DNA from: a virus
IMG/VR virus record: IMGVR_UViG_3300009001_000063
Coordinates: 1 to 29,240 of that record
DNA: 29,240 bases
Direction: 5' to 3' (one strand)
Shown here: one piece after another, positions 28,756-29,240 of the stretch
Position numbering within the stretch: position 1 is the stretch's first letter
Layout: each line of letters starts with the position of its first letter
Translations under genes and position numbers: made by a program
The notes under the pieces: generated by a model
What the model was told of the DNA's origin: nothing
The model's input: the letters and a program-made list of their open reading frames with translations, nothing else
The model's database searches: none

Positions 28756-29157
28756 ATGCCTAGAAAAATGACTAGAAAAAATATAGTAAAGAAACTAGAT
28801 ACTGTATTTAGTGAGTATATAAGGAGAAAGTATGCTGATAAGAATGGTATAGTAAAGTGTTATACCTGTAATAAGAGAGCTTACTGGAAAGGAGAGGGAA
28901 TGCAGAATGGACATTTCATAAGTAGATCATCTAGGATACTAAGATGGGATGAGGATAACTGTAGACCTCAGTGTTATGGCTGTAACTGTATGAGATATGG
29001 ACAGCAGTATGTTTTTGCACAGAACTTAAATGAGGAGTTTGGATATGATAAAGCCAATGAATTACTACAAAAATCTAGAGAAACAATTAAACAAGCAGAT
29101 TTTGAGTTACTAGACTTAATAAAATACTATCAAGATTTGGTAGAAAGGTTATTATAG
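28756..29157 (+). CDS. ninG: NinG/Rap-like recombination nuclease
   Basis: The 133-residue protein matches the lambda NinG family: CYTC at 35-38, MQNGHFISRSSRILRWDEDN (49-68), and CRPQCYGCNC (69-78), giving paired cysteines that bind zinc in an HNH-like core. Lambda NinG (Rap) helps phage recombination and Holliday-junction processing. The lambda protein is longer (about 200 aa), so this is a compact version. It is the only gene between the palindromic region and the early operon. Its last 12 codons lie in the terminal repeat. Confidence 0.85.
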   Translation: MPRKMTRKNIVKKLDTVFSEYIRRKYADKNGIVKCYTCNKRAYWKGEGMQNGHFISRSSRILRWDEDNCRPQCYGCNCMRYGQQYVFAQNLNEEFGYDKANELLQKSRETIKQADFELLDLIKYYQDLVERLL

Positions 29158-29240
29158 CGTACATTTGTCTAGACTTATTTTTAAGTTTGTTATCATTGTT
29201 CAAGAGAGAGTGTCCTTAGGGATGCTCTTTTTTTTTGTTA
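29118..29240. repeat. Direct terminal repeat, right copy (123 bp)
   Basis: Identical to bases 1-123 over all 123 positions. It begins inside the NinG-like gene and ends just after the terminator's T run. Joining the two copies gives a continuous genome in which the NinG-like gene, its terminator and the early promoter at 128-158 are in series. Confidence 0.97.
29205..29236 (+). terminator. Rho-independent terminator after NinG-like gene (right copy)
   Basis: Same hairpin as at 88-119: an 8-bp stem with two wobbles, TTAG loop, and nine T residues. It lies 47 bases after the NinG-like stop codon. The duplication is due to the terminal repeat. Confidence 0.85.

Noticed and set aside
1-29240. 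Integrase, repressor, tRNA genes or CRISPR array
   Set aside because: None was found on reading both strands. No tyrosine or serine recombinase motif, cloverleaf or regularly spaced repeat-spacer array was seen. The 14-base-period repeats at 28578 are too short and lack spacers.

Overview
This window looks like the complete genome of a small siphovirus (tailed phage with a long non-contractile tail) infecting a member of the Bacteroidota, most likely a flavobacterium. Every supported gene reads on the plus strand. The DNA is AT-rich, Shine-Dalgarno sequences are essentially absent, and genes are chained by ATGA or TAATG overlaps. Several promoters match the Bacteroidota pattern TTTG-N19-TAnnTTTG. 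The first 123 bases are repeated exactly at the end (1-123 = 29118-29240), so the unique length is about 29,117 bp and the contig is either circular as assembled or terminally redundant. I see no integrase, excisionase, repressor, tRNA or CRISPR, so an obligately lytic or non-integrating lifestyle is the simplest reading.

Layout. (1) 1-8390 is the early/replication region. It holds an SSB-like pair (539-1200), a RecA/DnaB-type ATPase, a PAPS-reductase-like PP-loop protein, a small sigma-70-family factor, a C5-cytosine DNA methyltransferase, a PD-(D/E)XK-like protein, a run of very small genes including DUF3310, a RecE-like exonuclease, and a protein with a DnaA domain-IV-like DNA-binding domain. 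A 57-codon gene (5305-5478) has its own promoter, its own terminator and a different codon style. (2) 8418-9918 encodes the terminase subunits. (3) 9946-17251 is the tail module: a tail assembly chaperone with a -1 frameshift extension, neck/tail completion proteins, two large tail proteins (one ending in an FN3 domain) and the tape measure. (4) 17282-24819 is the head module: XkdF-type protease, a conserved Cys-rich protein, three related small proteins, scaffold, major capsid protein, major tail protein, a small structural protein, portal and adaptor. (5) 24821-27540 encodes tail-tip or receptor-binding proteins with distinct base composition. (6) 27540-28546 is the lysis cassette. (7) 28547-28755 is a palindrome/iteron-rich non-coding region, followed by a NinG-like recombination gene that runs into the terminal repeat.

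The most interesting regulatory observation is a second promoter-like class. Five gene starts (8418, 9946, 17282, 22168, and a variant before 18608) carry CGTTAT(A/T)(A/T)TA with its C exactly 12 bases before the start codon. If CGTTAT is a -10 element, the transcript would begin at the A of ATG, giving leaderless mRNAs. The phage encodes its own sigma-like protein at 3274-3786, which is the obvious candidate to read these sites. The proposed scheme is that host sigma reads early promoters, the phage sigma factor is made, and leaderless late mRNAs for packaging, tail and head genes follow. This is inference from sequence pattern alone.
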